From positions 1 to 61,675 of the IMG/VR virus record IMGVR_UViG_3300037247_000790: 61,675 bases of DNA; one strand, 5' to 3'. Source of the DNA: a virus. The translations under genes and the position numbers were made by a program. This document shows positions 25,745 through 31,813 of the stretch, in pieces. Each line of letters starts with the position of its first letter. The stretch's first letter is position 1. The notes below the pieces were generated by a model. It was given only the letters and a program-made list of their open reading frames with translations, did not search any database and was not told the DNA's origin.

Positions 25745-25900
25745 CTACGGCCTCGGTGCTGTTCTGTGGGTTCCATCCTTCTGCTGGTCAGGGCAGAGAT
25801 GGTCTGGCCTGTAGTATGGTGCCGGATCGTCAAACGGCGTTTCAGTAGGTGTTCTGGTTGGAGTCTGGACTGGGTCTTTGACTGGTGCTTCTGTAGGCAT
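25745..25900 (-). CDS. 51-residue proline/threonine-rich protein
   Basis: ATG 25900 with AGGAG six bases upstream and stop at 25745. Sequence is low complexity (VQTPTRTPTETPFDDPAPYYRP) with a single Cys and a His. First gene after the promoter at 25946-25975. Predicted disordered; no function can be given. Confidence 0.55.
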   Translation of the reverse strand: MPTEAPVKDPVQTPTRTPTETPFDDPAPYYRPDHLCPDQQKDGTHRTAPRP

Positions 25901-25945
25901 TATGTTCTCCTAATCTGGATAGAGCATCCCATTAGCTACATCCCT

Positions 25946-25975
25946 ATTATACCATTCCCAGCTTCCCTACGTCAA
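25946..25975 (-). promoter_or_regulatory. Leftward sigma70-like promoter (TTGACG-N18-TATAAT)
   Basis: Minus strand: TTGACG 25975-25970, 18-base spacer ending AATGG, TATAAT 25951-25946, followed by the 51-residue gene. It lies 42 bases downstream of the 220-bp inverted repeat, so that repeat is well placed to regulate it. Confidence 0.8.
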
Positions 25976-26017
25976 GACTTCTTCCCTATTAGATTATCTG
26001 CATACTCACTTCAGCAA

Positions 26018-26237
26018 AAAGATATGATAACCTTTCCTAATCGATGGTGAGGTAATGGTGAGGTTTTGAGACATATACGCGCGTAATAGATATAGAGTGG
26101 TAAGTGTGTTATCAATTACATTAACTCCTATCATAGAACTAAACACTATTTAATAACCCTTTACTTTCCCTTCCCCCTATATGTCTAAAAACCTCACGTT
26201 TACCTCACCATCCGCTATAGCAGGTTATCATATCTTT
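26018..26237. repeat. Inverted repeat, two 60-bp arms around a 100-bp AT-rich spacer
   Basis: Left arm 26018-26077 and right arm 26178-26237 are reverse complements at 50 of 60 positions, with no gaps. Identity falls in blocks of 16, 13, 10 and 9 bp: AAAGATATGATAACCT, GATGGTGAGGTAA, GTGAGGTTTT, AGACATATA. Each arm holds two copies of GTGAGGT 11 bases apart. The spacer is exactly 100 bp and AT-rich. The element fills the gap between two genes (25901-26244) together with the promoter at 25946, and codes for nothing I can see. A replication origin or protein-binding control region are the leading readings. Confidence 0.85.
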
Positions 26238-26244
26238 CATTATT

Positions 26245-26484
26245 TTACCCCTTATTCACGAATAGATCGGCCCCAGATGAGCTACAGATGTGCCCTTCGC
26301 ATTCGCAGACCTGATTCGAATACTTGTTGCCCACATCACATAGACACGTCAGGGGGTGATGTGCCCTCGTCTGGATAAACTCCTTATCGTAGGTACAATC
26401 CACACAGCAGTCACCCTCAACCTGATCACATAACACACAACCAAAACAACTAGGGCACCCATCCCAACCAATTGCAGTAGGCAT
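26245..26484 (-). CDS. Cysteine-rich small protein
   Basis: 79 residues with 13 cysteines in CxxC-like pairs (CPSCFGCVLC, CCVDC, CLCDVG, CECEGHIC), so probably two or more zinc sites. AAGGGG precedes ATG 26484. Its stop codon is 8 bases from the inverted repeat. Unknown role. Treble-clef or ring-like binding modules are possible. Similar Cys-rich proteins follow upstream (26504-26704). Confidence 0.6.
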   Translation of the reverse strand: MPTAIGWDGCPSCFGCVLCDQVEGDCCVDCTYDKEFIQTRAHHPLTCLCDVGNKYSNQVCECEGHICSSSGADLFVNKG

Positions 26485-26503
26485 TTCTTCCCCTTATTCT
26501 ACT

Positions 26504-26704
26504 CTAGATCGGATCCGACTCGAATGGTTCCTCGCAATGGGCGAATTCGCACGCCTCACATAATTTACCTTGTAGACAGGTTGAGCAAGGGCCTGAGCAC
26601 CAATTGCAGACCTCCGTAGAGCACATGGTACAGACGCCCCACTCGTCCTCCTCAGTCTCAGCACCACAATTCAGGCATTCGTGTTGCATAGGCCATGCGT
26701 TCAT
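26504..26704 (-). CDS. Cysteine-rich zinc-binding small protein
   Basis: 66 residues from ATG 26704 with GGAGG five bases upstream. Ten cysteines as CLNC, CTMC, CNWC, CSTC, CEAC plus a late HC: three zinc knuckles in series, in acidic surroundings. No family recognised; zinc-ribbon adaptor-like. It overlaps the preceding 40-residue gene's end region. Confidence 0.6.
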   Translation of the reverse strand: MNAWPMQHECLNCGAETEEDEWGVCTMCSTEVCNWCSGPCSTCLQGKLCEACEFAHCEEPFESDPI

Positions 26705-26705
26705 C

Positions 26706-26828
26706 TCATCCTCCAAGCAATCTGATCATCGCCCAGAATCCAACTCCCGCAGCTAGACCGGAGATGATCCCAGATATGATCCTCTCAGTGATATCCTTCC
26801 AGTTCAGGCGCCCACGCCATCTGAACAT
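26706..26828 (-). CDS. 40-residue single-pass membrane peptide
   Basis: ATG 26828, three bases after the upstream stop, gives a basic start MFRWRGRLNWKDI, a hydrophobic helix IISGIISGLAAGVGFWAMI and a short tail. Positive-inside rule: N-terminus in cytoplasm. Its stop lies within the ribosome site of the next gene, as in coupled operons. The existence of the gene is supported by length, coupling and hydrophobic pattern only. Confidence 0.45.
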   Translation of the reverse strand: MFRWRGRLNWKDITERIISGIISGLAAGVGFWAMIRLLGG

Positions 26829-26831
26829 CTG

Positions 26832-27383
26832 CTAGAACAGCTTTCCTTGATCGTATGGCTCCTGAAGCCAGAATCCGAACCAGTCTGTCCATCGACGTTC
26901 GTATTTTACAGTGATCTCTTTCGAGTCCTTCACCCTTCTGTCCATGTAGTCATCTTGCAAAGTTGCGAAGATTATACATCTGCCAGGAAAGCGATCTTCA
27001 GATGTCCAGTCCTGTGCTCGCAAAGACTGGGGATTAGTTCTACCAGGGCACCATCCACCCCACTGTTTATTACCAATTGGGCAGACCCCATGAGTCTCTG
27101 CATGATATTCCAAGGATTCAAGAATATCTGCCGCTGAACGCATATGCACCCGCTGACACTGTTCCCTTCCCGTAAGTCGGACAATGTTCGGCTCCTTTCT
27201 CTTCTGCCAGTATACCTCCCTCTGACGGACGTTATCCCCACATCGACGGGAGCAGAACTTGTACCGTCCAGGGGGAACTAGATGAGCTGGCTCACGATCG
27301 TTAGCACATAGTCGTCTAATGGGAGTCCCATCCGCAATCCTCCCCATGTTTAGGTATTCTTTGCTGCCAGCGTCTCTAGGCAT
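26832..27383 (-). CDS. Zinc-finger hypothetical protein
   Basis: 183 residues from ATG 27383, which overlaps the stop of the upstream gene. Residues 25-60 have RLCAND...YKFCSRRCGDN, a C/CxxxC finger like that at the C-terminus of the LAGLIDADG protein; a second Cys group (VCPIGNKQWGGWCPG) lies near 110. The rest is basic and aromatic. A recognition module for DNA or RNA is plausible. Function unknown. Confidence 0.55.
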   Translation of the reverse strand: MPRDAGSKEYLNMGRIADGTPIRRLCANDREPAHLVPPGRYKFCSRRCGDNVRQREVYWQKRKEPNIVRLTGREQCQRVHMRSAADILESLEYHAETHGVCPIGNKQWGGWCPGRTNPQSLRAQDWTSEDRFPGRCIIFATLQDDYMDRRVKDSKEITVKYERRWTDWFGFWLQEPYDQGKLF

Positions 27384-27579
27384 TGGAAGCCTTGATAAAA
27401 GCTTCAAGGATGGCAAGTATGCTAGGCAAAGACCGGCGCTGGATTGTTAGTCGCCCCTCCCCACCTCTGTATTCGAGGTGTACATCAATTAAGTCGTCTG
27501 GCTCAGGACCTGTACCATTATCAAAGATGATCAAGTTGTCATGGCCCTCATTAGTCAGTACGTTGCATGTCATTCTCAT
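27376..27579 (-). CDS. Small hypothetical protein
   Basis: 67 residues from ATG 27579, with GGAGG seven bases upstream. Mixed strand/helix (DDLIDVHLEYRGGEGRLTIQ; LPSILAILEAFIKA). First gene after the promoter at 27601-27629. It overlaps the next gene's start by 8 bases. Confidence 0.55.
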   Translation of the reverse strand: MRMTCNVLTNEGHDNLIIFDNGTGPEPDDLIDVHLEYRGGEGRLTIQRRSLPSILAILEAFIKASNA

Positions 27580-27600
27580 CTGGACACCTCCTTCATTCCC

Positions 27601-27629
27601 AGCATAGCAGATACGAAGGATCATGTCAA
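27601..27629 (-). promoter_or_regulatory. Leftward sigma70-like promoter (TTGACA-N17-TATGCT)
   Basis: Minus strand: TTGACA 27629-27624, 17-base spacer ending CTGC, TATGCT 27606-27601 with an extended TGC. It would drive the 67-residue gene and those after it. Two direct copies of GGATCTAGGAT lie just upstream at 27639-27649 and 27660-27670, 21 bp (two helical turns) apart: a likely operator pair. Confidence 0.65.
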
Positions 27630-27688
27630 CCCCTCACGGGATCTAGGATCATCTGGGGCGGATCTAGGATAAGCTGCAGATAATGGAG

Positions 27689-27732
27689 GAGCACTAGGGC
27701 CTCATTGCTGAGTGCTCAATCCCCTAGTGCTC
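27689..27732. repeat. Inverted repeat after first leftward gene
   Basis: GAGCACTAGGG (27689-27699) pairs with CCCTAGTGCTC (27722-27732), 11 perfect base pairs with a 22-base loop. It lies just beyond the stop of the gene at 27759-27998. No U-tract follows on the minus strand, so it is either a processing or stability hairpin, or a protein-binding dyad, rather than a classical terminator. Confidence 0.6.
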
Positions 27733-27758
27733 TCTGAGCTAGGAAGAAGTCAAGATTG

Positions 27759-27998
27759 CTAGCGTACAGCCCTTACCCAAGACGGACGGCGACAATTATG
27801 AACACCTGTTCCTGTTCCCACAAGCCGCCCTTCTGAGTCAAAGGCAAAGTCGCGGTTGCCAAATGGTAGATCACCAAGGATTCGTATCCGACCCTCACCA
27901 GATGGAGTACGTTCGATCATCAGTGTGAGGTTAGTTACCTCATCCTCAATAATCTGCTCACGGAGTACAATCGATTCGCCGTTTGGCTTCTCTGCCAT
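27759..27998 (-). CDS. First leftward gene, small hypothetical protein
   Basis: 79 residues from ATG 27998. Alternating charged strands (TNLTLMIERTPSGEGRIRILGDL) and a basic end. The perfect promoter at 28008-28037 sits so close that the transcript should start within a few bases of the ATG. The AAGGA motif before the ATG would mostly fall upstream of the transcription start. In-frame ATG 28019 (MIYNKDD) is excluded if that promoter is used. Function unknown. Being the first gene of the unit, it could be an immediate-early regulator. Confidence 0.6.
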   Translation of the reverse strand: MAEKPNGESIVLREQIIEDEVTNLTLMIERTPSGEGRIRILGDLPFGNRDFAFDSEGRLVGTGTGVHNCRRPSWVRAVR

Positions 27999-28007
27999 GT
28001 CATCCTT

Positions 28008-28037
28008 ATTATATATCATCTGCAGCCTCGTTGTCAA
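28008..28037 (-). promoter_or_regulatory. Consensus leftward promoter (TTGACA-N18-TATAAT)
   Basis: Minus strand: TTGACA at 28037-28032 and TATAAT at 28013-28008 are both perfect, with an 18-base spacer. The expected transcript start is at about 28001, only a few bases before ATG 27998. It should be the main early leftward promoter. Confidence 0.8.
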
Positions 28038-28365
28038 GTCCTCTGGATAAGAACATCTGTTCAACCCTAGATTCGATTTTCAGCATTTTCCTCTGCACCC
28101 GTAGGACACACTCTACCATATCCGGCATCCGGACCCGCCCCCCTTCCGCGCGATCGCATGCGGGTACAATTGAACAGGGGGTAGGGTATCCGATTAAATG
28201 AATATCCGCCTACCTAGATGATCTAATGATCCCCAGATTCGCTTTTGGATGATCCCGACCTGAACCGGATTAGCCTATGCTATCTTACAGGATTAGCATA
28301 TACTTACATAGTGGGAAAGCATGGGGTAAGCTGTCATGGACGGTGATACTGTATGATAGAGATAC

Positions 28366-28394
28366 TTGACAGATACGTTACATTATGCTATCCT
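28366..28394 (+). promoter_or_regulatory. Rightward sigma70-like promoter (TTGACA-N17-TATCCT)
   Basis: TTGACA 28366-28371, 17-base spacer ending ATGC, TATCCT 28389-28394 with an extended TGC. A perfect palindrome TATCTATAGATA (28423-28434) lies about 22 bases past the expected start and could be an operator. Confidence 0.65.
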
Positions 28395-28562
28395 GCGCGT
28401 TATAGACTAATGGACTGGGGATTATCTATAGATAGACTAGATGTTATTTGCAGATGATCCCCAGATGATCTAATGGGTATCCGGCAACTCACTCATGCTG
28501 ACTGATGCCTGACTAGGTGCATTCGGCCGCAACTGCAACCAGAAGAGATTAGGAACTAGGGG

Positions 28563-28590
28563 TTGACAGGGGTTCAGAGTATGATAGAAT
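28563..28590 (+). promoter_or_regulatory. Rightward sigma70-like promoter (TTGACA-N16-TAGAAT)
   Basis: TTGACA 28563-28568, 16-base spacer, TAGAAT 28585-28590. It lies 33 bases before the first rightward start codon (28623), with a GGAGGAGG ribosome site between. Confidence 0.7.
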
Positions 28591-28622
28591 GGTCGATAGT
28601 GGATGTAGGAGGAGGCAAACCG

Positions 28623-28838
28623 ATGAGAGTAGGTAAGAGAGAAGTTGTCTACCCATCATCTTGCATGGGAACAACGGAGCAGATGGCACGTATCGTCAAA
28701 GGTGAACTAGTAAATGCCGGTTACCGCGCAACGTTAAGGAAGATGGGTAAATGGGGTTACGTGGTACTAGTACCGCCTGAAGAGTTGCACAGTGCGGATT
28801 ATGCGATCTATGGCGATGTACCAGAGGTTGGAACATGA
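28623..28838 (+). CDS. First rightward gene, small hypothetical protein
   Basis: 71 residues from ATG 28623 with GGAGGAGG eight bases upstream. Layout beta-helix-beta (TTEQMARIVKGELVNAGYRATL, then GYVVLVPPEELHS), like a small ferredoxin-fold or peptide-binding domain, but not identified. ATGA overlap with the next gene. Likely immediate-early, so a host-takeover or anti-defence role is possible; inference from position. Confidence 0.6.
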   Translation: MRVGKREVVYPSSCMGTTEQMARIVKGELVNAGYRATLRKMGKWGYVVLVPPEELHSADYAIYGDVPEVGT

Positions 28839-28936
28839 CTTGCAAGAAGTGTGGCGCAAGGGTACAGCACTCGCCAATGGGCATCACTATTATCTGTATC
28901 CCATGCTGGCGCGTAGTGGACAAGTGCACATGCTAA
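28835..28936 (+). CDS. 33-residue zinc-ribbon peptide
   Basis: ATG 28835 overlaps the previous stop (ATGA). MTCKKCGARVQHS...ICIPCWRVVDKCTC has CxxC followed by CxxC with 16 residues between, the spacing of a minimal zinc ribbon, plus two further cysteines. No function known; strong coupling and the Cys pattern support it as a real gene. Confidence 0.6.
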   Translation: MTCKKCGARVQHSPMGITIICIPCWRVVDKCTC

Positions 28937-29012
28937 CTAGCCTCCCCACCCTAGGCCCTGATCCTTATCGGGGCACTGGGCGGGCAGAGACTAGCCTAGG
29001 AGGAATTTGCAC

Positions 29013-29228
29013 ATGAGAGATCAAGAATGTGCCGATACCGTTGCCTGGCAGCTAGCAAAGGCATTGACACCTCAAGCGGCCAGAGTGGGCGTGGTGGCTG
29101 AAGGCGAGTACCGTGGGCCATGCGCCAGGTGTGGCAGCATACTAGCCCCCAGCCAAGAGTACATCGTCGCCGGTGATGGTTTTGAGGATCACGCTTGGGC
29201 GGTGGATTGCAAGGAGGAAGGAGCGTAG
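29013..29228 (+). CDS. Small hypothetical protein with CxxC
   Basis: 71 residues from ATG 29013, with AGGAGG upstream. A helical start (ADTVAWQLAKALT), then GPCARCGSILAPSQEYIV and a late Cys: a half zinc ribbon. A hairpin (GCCCTGAT/ATCGGGGC) and a repeated CTAGCCT lie in the 76-base gap before it. Not identified. Confidence 0.55.
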   Translation: MRDQECADTVAWQLAKALTPQAARVGVVAEGEYRGPCARCGSILAPSQEYIVAGDGFEDHAWAVDCKEEGA

Positions 29229-29230
29229 AT

Positions 29231-29544
29231 ATGGCAGAGCACACCAAGACTCCGTGGGAAATAGGCGACGAGGGCAGCATCTGGGCCACCTTAGACGACG
29301 GTGAACAGCACCTTGTTGCTCAAGTTGGTGGTGGCGAACCCTGAGCACCCAGAAGCCCAGGCCGACGCTGCGTTCATCGTCCAGGCCTGCAACAGCCACG
29401 ACGCGCTTCTGGAGGCGCTGAAGCGGTTAGCTGTCGAAGCCCAAGGATCTCGTGCAGCCCTCCGCGCTAGCTCAGGCCGAGGAAGCCTTAGCCCTGGCCC
29501 GTGGGGAGGCTGCCGGCGGTCACGACATGGGCCATGTAGTCTAG
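29231..29544 (+). pseudogene. Small conserved-type phage protein split by two same-direction frameshifts
   Basis: ATG 29231 with GGAGG upstream opens MAEHTKTPWEIGDEGSIWAT and stops at 29342-29344 (37 residues). The next frame continues the same protein as HPEAQADAAFIVQACNSHDA then LLEALKRLAVEA, a motif I know from a widespread family of small phage proteins (AAFIV.ACN.HD.LLEALK). From about 29440 the third frame gives the expected tail (LAQAEEALALARGEAAGG) to a stop at 29542-29544. Each junction is a +1 shift. It may be a decaying gene or two base-insertion errors. A short translated product of 37 residues is possible. Confidence 0.65.
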
Positions 29545-29563
29545 GAAGGGAGAAAGGTTAGAG

Positions 29564-29932
29564 ATGATCATTCGAGGCATTAGTCAACCGGAACTAGAGA
29601 ATATCGCATTGCAAACGGGCGTAAGGTTAGTCAACTTCCGACCGCAGGGTAGAGGATACGCGTTCACCCTCGGGCTACAGGGTGAGCTGTACCGGCGGGT
29701 TAGCTCCACTGGTCGGCGAATAGCAGCCGTATGCTATCATGGGCATCGAGAGTTTATGTCATCTGTATTTGGGATCGAACCGAACGCGGTGATCATATCC
29801 GCAATGGCCCGCTACGATAACGCGGATGCCTTCAATCAGACGGCATGTGAGGCAGGGAGTAGGAACATCGGGTCGAGGATGCAGCCAATAGTCTATGATG
29901 AGGCTTGCACCTGTTCAGAAGAGGAGGAATAG
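29564..29932 (+). CDS. Hypothetical early protein
   Basis: 122 residues from ATG 29564 (GGGAGAAAGG upstream). Alpha/beta pattern in the first half (FTLGLQGELYRRVSSTGRRIAAVCYHG), C-terminus acidic with CTC. The middle HGHREFMSSVFGIEPNAVI has no known signature. Directly followed by the next gene without a gap. Unidentified. Confidence 0.6.
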   Translation: MIIRGISQPELENIALQTGVRLVNFRPQGRGYAFTLGLQGELYRRVSSTGRRIAAVCYHGHREFMSSVFGIEPNAVIISAMARYDNADAFNQTACEAGSRNIGSRMQPIVYDEACTCSEEEE

Positions 29933-30154
29933 ATGAGATACTACTACGACGAAGACCGACAACTGACAACCATCGACGGGCGGATCCGAGACGATGATCC
30001 CATCCGGTGCCCAACATGCGGTCGAGCTGAGGACTGCTGTTGTTCGGGTTGTTCGGCATGTGATATACTAGGGGTGCCGAGGGAGGTAGTCCTGCCGACG
30101 CTCTCGTTGGAGGCTATTGGCCGGATACATGACGCGGTAAGGAGCGGGATATGA
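29933..30154 (+). CDS. Zinc-binding early protein
   Basis: 73 residues. CPTCGRAEDCCCSGCSAC near 26-43 offers six or seven cysteines for one or two zinc ions. C-terminal helix SLEAIGRIHDAVRS. ATGA overlap with the next gene. Function unknown. Confidence 0.6.
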   Translation: MRYYYDEDRQLTTIDGRIRDDDPIRCPTCGRAEDCCCSGCSACDILGVPREVVLPTLSLEAIGRIHDAVRSGI

Positions 30155-30300
30155 TCAAGTATACAGATACAACGGGCGGTCATATGTGGGAATGCACAAA
30201 ATGTCAAGCCTATGGCATTCATCCAACAGATGTAGCGGCCCGAGTTGTGGCACTACAACACTTTCGCAGGCACGAGGCACATGAGAGGAGTGGGCTATGA
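30151..30300 (+). CDS. 49-residue C2H2-like zinc finger protein
   Basis: ATG 30151 overlaps the previous stop (ATGA) and its own stop overlaps the next ATG at 30297. MWECTKCQAYG is followed by a helix ending HFRRHEAH: CxxC plus HxxxH with 20 residues between, the classical C2H2 ligand set though with a longer loop. Likely nucleic-acid or protein binding. Unassigned. Confidence 0.6.
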   Translation: MIKYTDTTGGHMWECTKCQAYGIHPTDVAARVVALQHFRRHEAHERSGL

Positions 30301-30605
30301 GATACCGGAGATCACGTACAGACTATCCAGCAGGCGTGTTGTCAATCTATGACAACGAAGGTAAGACAAGTGACCGCTACCTCGTAGTCTATGAGCCGTA
30401 CGAGGCAGCAGGAGATCAATACTTCCCAACTACGTGCATGGGGCCAACGCCTTACTCGCCACAAGGCATTTGTATGCATGACTCCCTGCGTTGGAGGCCC
30501 ACTGGAGGCTGGGGTAGTTCCCTTGTAGGAAAGGTGATTGCCTTTGATGACTTGCCTGCTGATTGTCAGCGGGTTGTTAGGCAAGACTTGGAGGAAGAGA
30601 TATGA
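30297..30605 (+). CDS. Hypothetical early protein
   Basis: 102 residues, mostly beta (YLVVYEPYEAAGDQYFPTT), with GKVIAFDDLPADCQRVVRQDL at the end. ATGA links at both ends. No recognised family. Confidence 0.55.
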   Translation: MRYRRSRTDYPAGVLSIYDNEGKTSDRYLVVYEPYEAAGDQYFPTTCMGPTPYSPQGICMHDSLRWRPTGGWGSSLVGKVIAFDDLPADCQRVVRQDLEEEI

Positions 30606-30838
30606 TCAGGAGATCAGCGATCTTTCCGTATGCGGAACTCAAGCACGTACCCAGTACGGAGGAACAGAACGCTACCTTGCAAGTAGAATTAGAGAAGGTA
30701 ACGGTACTGCTAGAGCACTGGACGCAGCCTGGGAACAAGGTACTCAGTGGAGCCATGACTGTTGTGGCTAAGGGCTATGCGGCATCAGCTCGTCTGGTTC
30801 TGGATCAGATAGGGAGGAGACACAATGAGACAGACTAA
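30602..30838 (+). CDS. Hypothetical early helical protein
   Basis: 78 residues. A coiled-coil-like N-terminal half (EEQNATLQVELEKVTVLLEHW) and a second helix (AKGYAASARLVLDQIGRR). Overlaps the next gene by 14 bases. Not identified. Confidence 0.55.
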   Translation: MIRRSAIFPYAELKHVPSTEEQNATLQVELEKVTVLLEHWTQPGNKVLSGAMTVVAKGYAASARLVLDQIGRRHNETD

Positions 30839-31226
30839 CAAGCAGGCGTTGGAGCAGCTACAGATCAGGTGTGAGCGTGAAGGCATACACCTGCGGAAGG
30901 ACAAGCAAGGGCGGTTCATCTTCTACAAGATCGTGATGGCACGTGATCGTAGCCCGGCGATACGTGCTTCGTCAATTCGCTATACGAATGGGGCGGTAGT
31001 TCAAGTGCCGGCTGTGAACCGTAACCCAATTGTAGATTGTGGTCGTGGTCTGCATGTACTTCTAGGTAAACCTAGATGGAGCACGGATCGGGGTGATGCG
31101 CTCATTGCTGTGGCCGTGGCACCGGAGGATGTAGCTTGTATGCCTGATGCGGGCATCTTCGCAGGTCGGCCTAAGCTAAGGGTTCGTAAGCTAGAGGTCA
31201 TCAAGAAGAGGAGGTGGGCATCGTGA
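30825..31226 (+). CDS. Hypothetical early protein
   Basis: 133 residues from ATG 30825 (GGGAGGAG upstream). The C-terminal half GRGLHVLLGKP then DALIAVAVAPEDVACMP and KLRVRKLEVI has the shape of a small phage domain in which GLH-containing and V.P.DV strands alternate. I cannot name the family firmly. The very basic C-terminus KKRRWAS may bind nucleic acid. Confidence 0.55.
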   Translation: MRQTNKQALEQLQIRCEREGIHLRKDKQGRFIFYKIVMARDRSPAIRASSIRYTNGAVVQVPAVNRNPIVDCGRGLHVLLGKPRWSTDRGDALIAVAVAPEDVACMPDAGIFAGRPKLRVRKLEVIKKRRWAS

Positions 31227-31333
31227 GGTTCCTCCTCATCCTAGTCACAGTCATCTTGGCTACGATCGCTGGTTGGCTTATCCAGCCTCTAGTTGGAGAG
31301 GTTGCACAACTGGTGGGGGATCTGTTATCCTAA
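31223..31333 (+). CDS. 36-residue membrane peptide
   Basis: GTG 31223 overlaps the preceding stop (GTGA) and has GGAGG eight bases upstream. One hydrophobic helix FLLILVTVILATIAGWLI near the N-terminus and an amphipathic end VGEVAQLVGDLLS. Early expression and size recall small phage membrane toxins or superinfection-exclusion peptides; this is a guess. Confidence 0.55.
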   Translation: MRFLLILVTVILATIAGWLIQPLVGEVAQLVGDLLS

Positions 31334-31352
31334 TCACAGAAGGAGGTGTAGA

Positions 31353-31538
31353 ATGAAAACGGCAAGAGAATTTGACGAGGCAGTCTGCTCACACCTACTG
31401 GGAGAGCGGAAGTGTGATGTCTGTAGTGAACCCCAATGCCGCCACGTTCTGCGAATCGTCGGCTCGTCTGGAGCAGTGTCAGCCTACCTATGCCCTGGAC
31501 AGCTAGACTGTCCTGACACGTTTCAACCGGAGGACTAG
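31353..31538 (+). CDS. Small Cys-rich protein
   Basis: 61 residues from ATG 31353 with AGGAGG upstream. CDVCSEPQCRH near 21-31 and CPGQLDC near 49-55 offer a zinc site. No identified family. Confidence 0.55.
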   Translation: MKTAREFDEAVCSHLLGERKCDVCSEPQCRHVLRIVGSSGAVSAYLCPGQLDCPDTFQPED

Positions 31539-31549
31539 GACGAATAGGC

Positions 31550-31813
31550 ATGACGGTTGAAGCCTCTCTTTCAATGCAAGACGGACAGTTTGATCCAGTC
31601 GCGCCCCCGAGTCTGGGCATCCCTGCGACACTGCCAAAGGAACTAAGGCATACCTGTGTGCAGCCCTCGTTCAAGATGGTTGGCTATTGTACGCAGGCGC
31701 CGATGTACCATCTGTTCCAGTGTGTCTGTGGGATCGGGGAGATCATGCTATGTGCTAAGCTGATGGGCGGGCATGAGAAGTGTAAAGTGTGCGAGACTGC
31801 CACAAATGGATGA
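31550..31813 (+). CDS. Small Cys-rich early protein
   Basis: 87 residues. QCVCGIGEIMLC near 56-67 followed by HEKCKVCETA is a ribbon-like set of cysteines and one His. The N-terminal half is proline-rich. It overlaps the next start by 8 bases. Not identified. Confidence 0.55.
   Translation: MTVEASLSMQDGQFDPVAPPSLGIPATLPKELRHTCVQPSFKMVGYCTQAPMYHLFQCVCGIGEIMLCAKLMGGHEKCKVCETATNG

Larger units (their letters stand above)
28038..28622. other. Divergent noncoding control region
   Basis: 585 bases with no supportable gene, separating the two divergent units. It holds the leftward promoter at its left edge and two rightward promoters. Repeated elements are AGATGATCTAATG at 28217-28229 and 28463-28475, TGATCCCCAGAT at two sites (28227 and 28455), and several TATCCG copies (near 28119, 28187, 28202, 28477). 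TATCTATAGATA (28423-28434) is a perfect 12-bp palindrome. The composition and repeats fit an early-switch and possibly an origin; nothing in it proves either. Confidence 0.7.

Noticed and set aside
26018-26237. Phage attachment site reading of the inverted repeat
   Set aside because: No integrase or excisionase gene is present, and the arms are inverted rather than core-type, so an att site is unsupported.
28038-28622. tRNA or CRISPR array in the large noncoding region
   Set aside because: Repeats are too short and irregular for CRISPR, and no cloverleaf with a T-loop GTTCGA pattern was found here or elsewhere.
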